Both the position numbers and the translations under genes were made by a program. Positions 11,669 to 11,931 of a DNA stretch of 11,931 nucleotides are shown in pieces (the stretch's first letter is position 1; each line of letters begins with the position of its first letter). Below the pieces are notes generated by a model. The model was not told the DNA's origin. It searched no databases and saw only the letters and a list, made by a program, of their open reading frames with translations. The DNA is from Patescibacteria group bacterium (GTDB lineage: Bacteria; Patescibacteriota; Patescibacteriia; JAGPKW01), in NCBI GenBank assembly GCA_018053685.1, contig JAGPKW010000016.1:1-11931 (forward strand), given 5' to 3'.

Positions 11669-11931
11669 GAAAATACAAATTAACTATACTCCATTTCCAT
11701 GACAAAAAGAATTCCATAAAGCTCTAGAGAAATACAATAGAGCTATTTTAGTTTGCCACAGGAGAAGCGGTAAGACTACAGCGATTGTAAATCAGTTGCA
11801 AAAGGATGCTCTTATTACCCCTAATTCTAAGTTTGCCTATATTTGTCCTACGTACAAGCAAGCAAAAGCAGTTGCTTGAGATTTGATCAAAAAATATTCT
11901 GGTAATATTCCTGGAATCAAATACAACGAAA
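11667..11931 (+). CDS. terL: Terminase large subunit, N-terminal part (88 codons, runs off the window)
   Basis: The ATPase start of a phage packaging motor: TPFPWQKEFHKAL (adenine-binding Q13 region), then CHRRSGKTT (30-38), the Walker A variant typical of large terminases, then FAYICPTYKQAKAVAWDLIK. Trp12 and Trp71 are both TGA; related terminases have W at these positions, which strongly supports the TGA = Trp reading. The endonuclease domain lies beyond the window. The start is set by the second copy of the 18-bp repeat. Confidence 0.88.

Noticed and set aside
1980..11931. TGA read as Gly (table 25, Gracilibacteria/Absconditabacteria)
   Set aside because: Gly would break the SWG box of the peptidase, the terminase AWD helix and several helices such as AEKWYTDNP; Trp fits all of these.

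Overview
The window reads as part of an AT-rich tailed double-stranded DNA phage or prophage genome. Its right end carries a small-terminase-like gene and the start of the large terminase gene on the + strand. Almost everything else that codes is on the - strand: about 20 small, tightly packed genes between about 9745 and 1040, typical of a phage early or accessory operon.

TGA is read as tryptophan (translation table 4). With TGA as a stop, most genes look truncated. With TGA as Trp they become single continuous frames, using about 45 in-frame TGA codons. Several of these sit where protein families expect Trp: the DSWG box of a papain-like peptidase, the PFPWQ and AWD positions of the terminase, and SWHKI in an HTH protein. 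TAA and TAG remain stops, and TGG is also used. One gene encodes a papain-like peptidase joined to a peptidoglycan-binding domain, so the host probably has a cell wall. That argues against a simple Mycoplasma phage and for either a recoded phage or an unusual walled host. Genes lack Shine-Dalgarno sequences. Instead most share an AT-rich leader (TTAATAAAC, then TTAAACTTATA, then ATG). The promoters look like ordinary TTGACA/TATAAT types.

Layout. Positions 1-1039 have no convincing gene but are full of - strand RNA signals: a terminator at 5-39, an operator at 104-118, a G-rich inverted repeat at 271-348, a short RNA with its own promoter (425-495), and a roughly 440-nt structured RNA (545-985) with a strong promoter and a strand-specific terminator. 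Positions 1040-6036 hold, in reverse order of transcription, a small basic protein, a PD-(D/E)XK/Hjc-like nuclease, a zinc-finger protein, a small protein, the lysin-like peptidase, an HTH protein, an unknown protein, an OB-fold-like protein, a RecB/Cas4-like nuclease and three small unknowns. Positions 6037-6137 are a control region with two operator copies. Positions 6138-9745 hold small accessory genes, including one protein with 19 glutamines at an exact 6-residue period, and an intergenic RNA element at 8630-8693 with interleaved stems.

Positions 9746-9861 are a divergent promoter and operator switch. It drives the leftward operon and, to the right, a probably leaderless transcript encoding only 27 residues. 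A single leftward gene with its own terminator follows (10005-10323). A second divergent promoter region then starts the rightward packaging operon (10427 on), whose long leader holds a possible 49-residue gene and an array of about nine 14-16 bp iterons (10627-10770).

The palindrome ATCACACTGTGAT occurs in full or nearly so at five sites (104, 6091, 6122, 9788, 9847), so one repressor probably controls the leftward transcription and several RNAs. No gene for that repressor is recognisable here.
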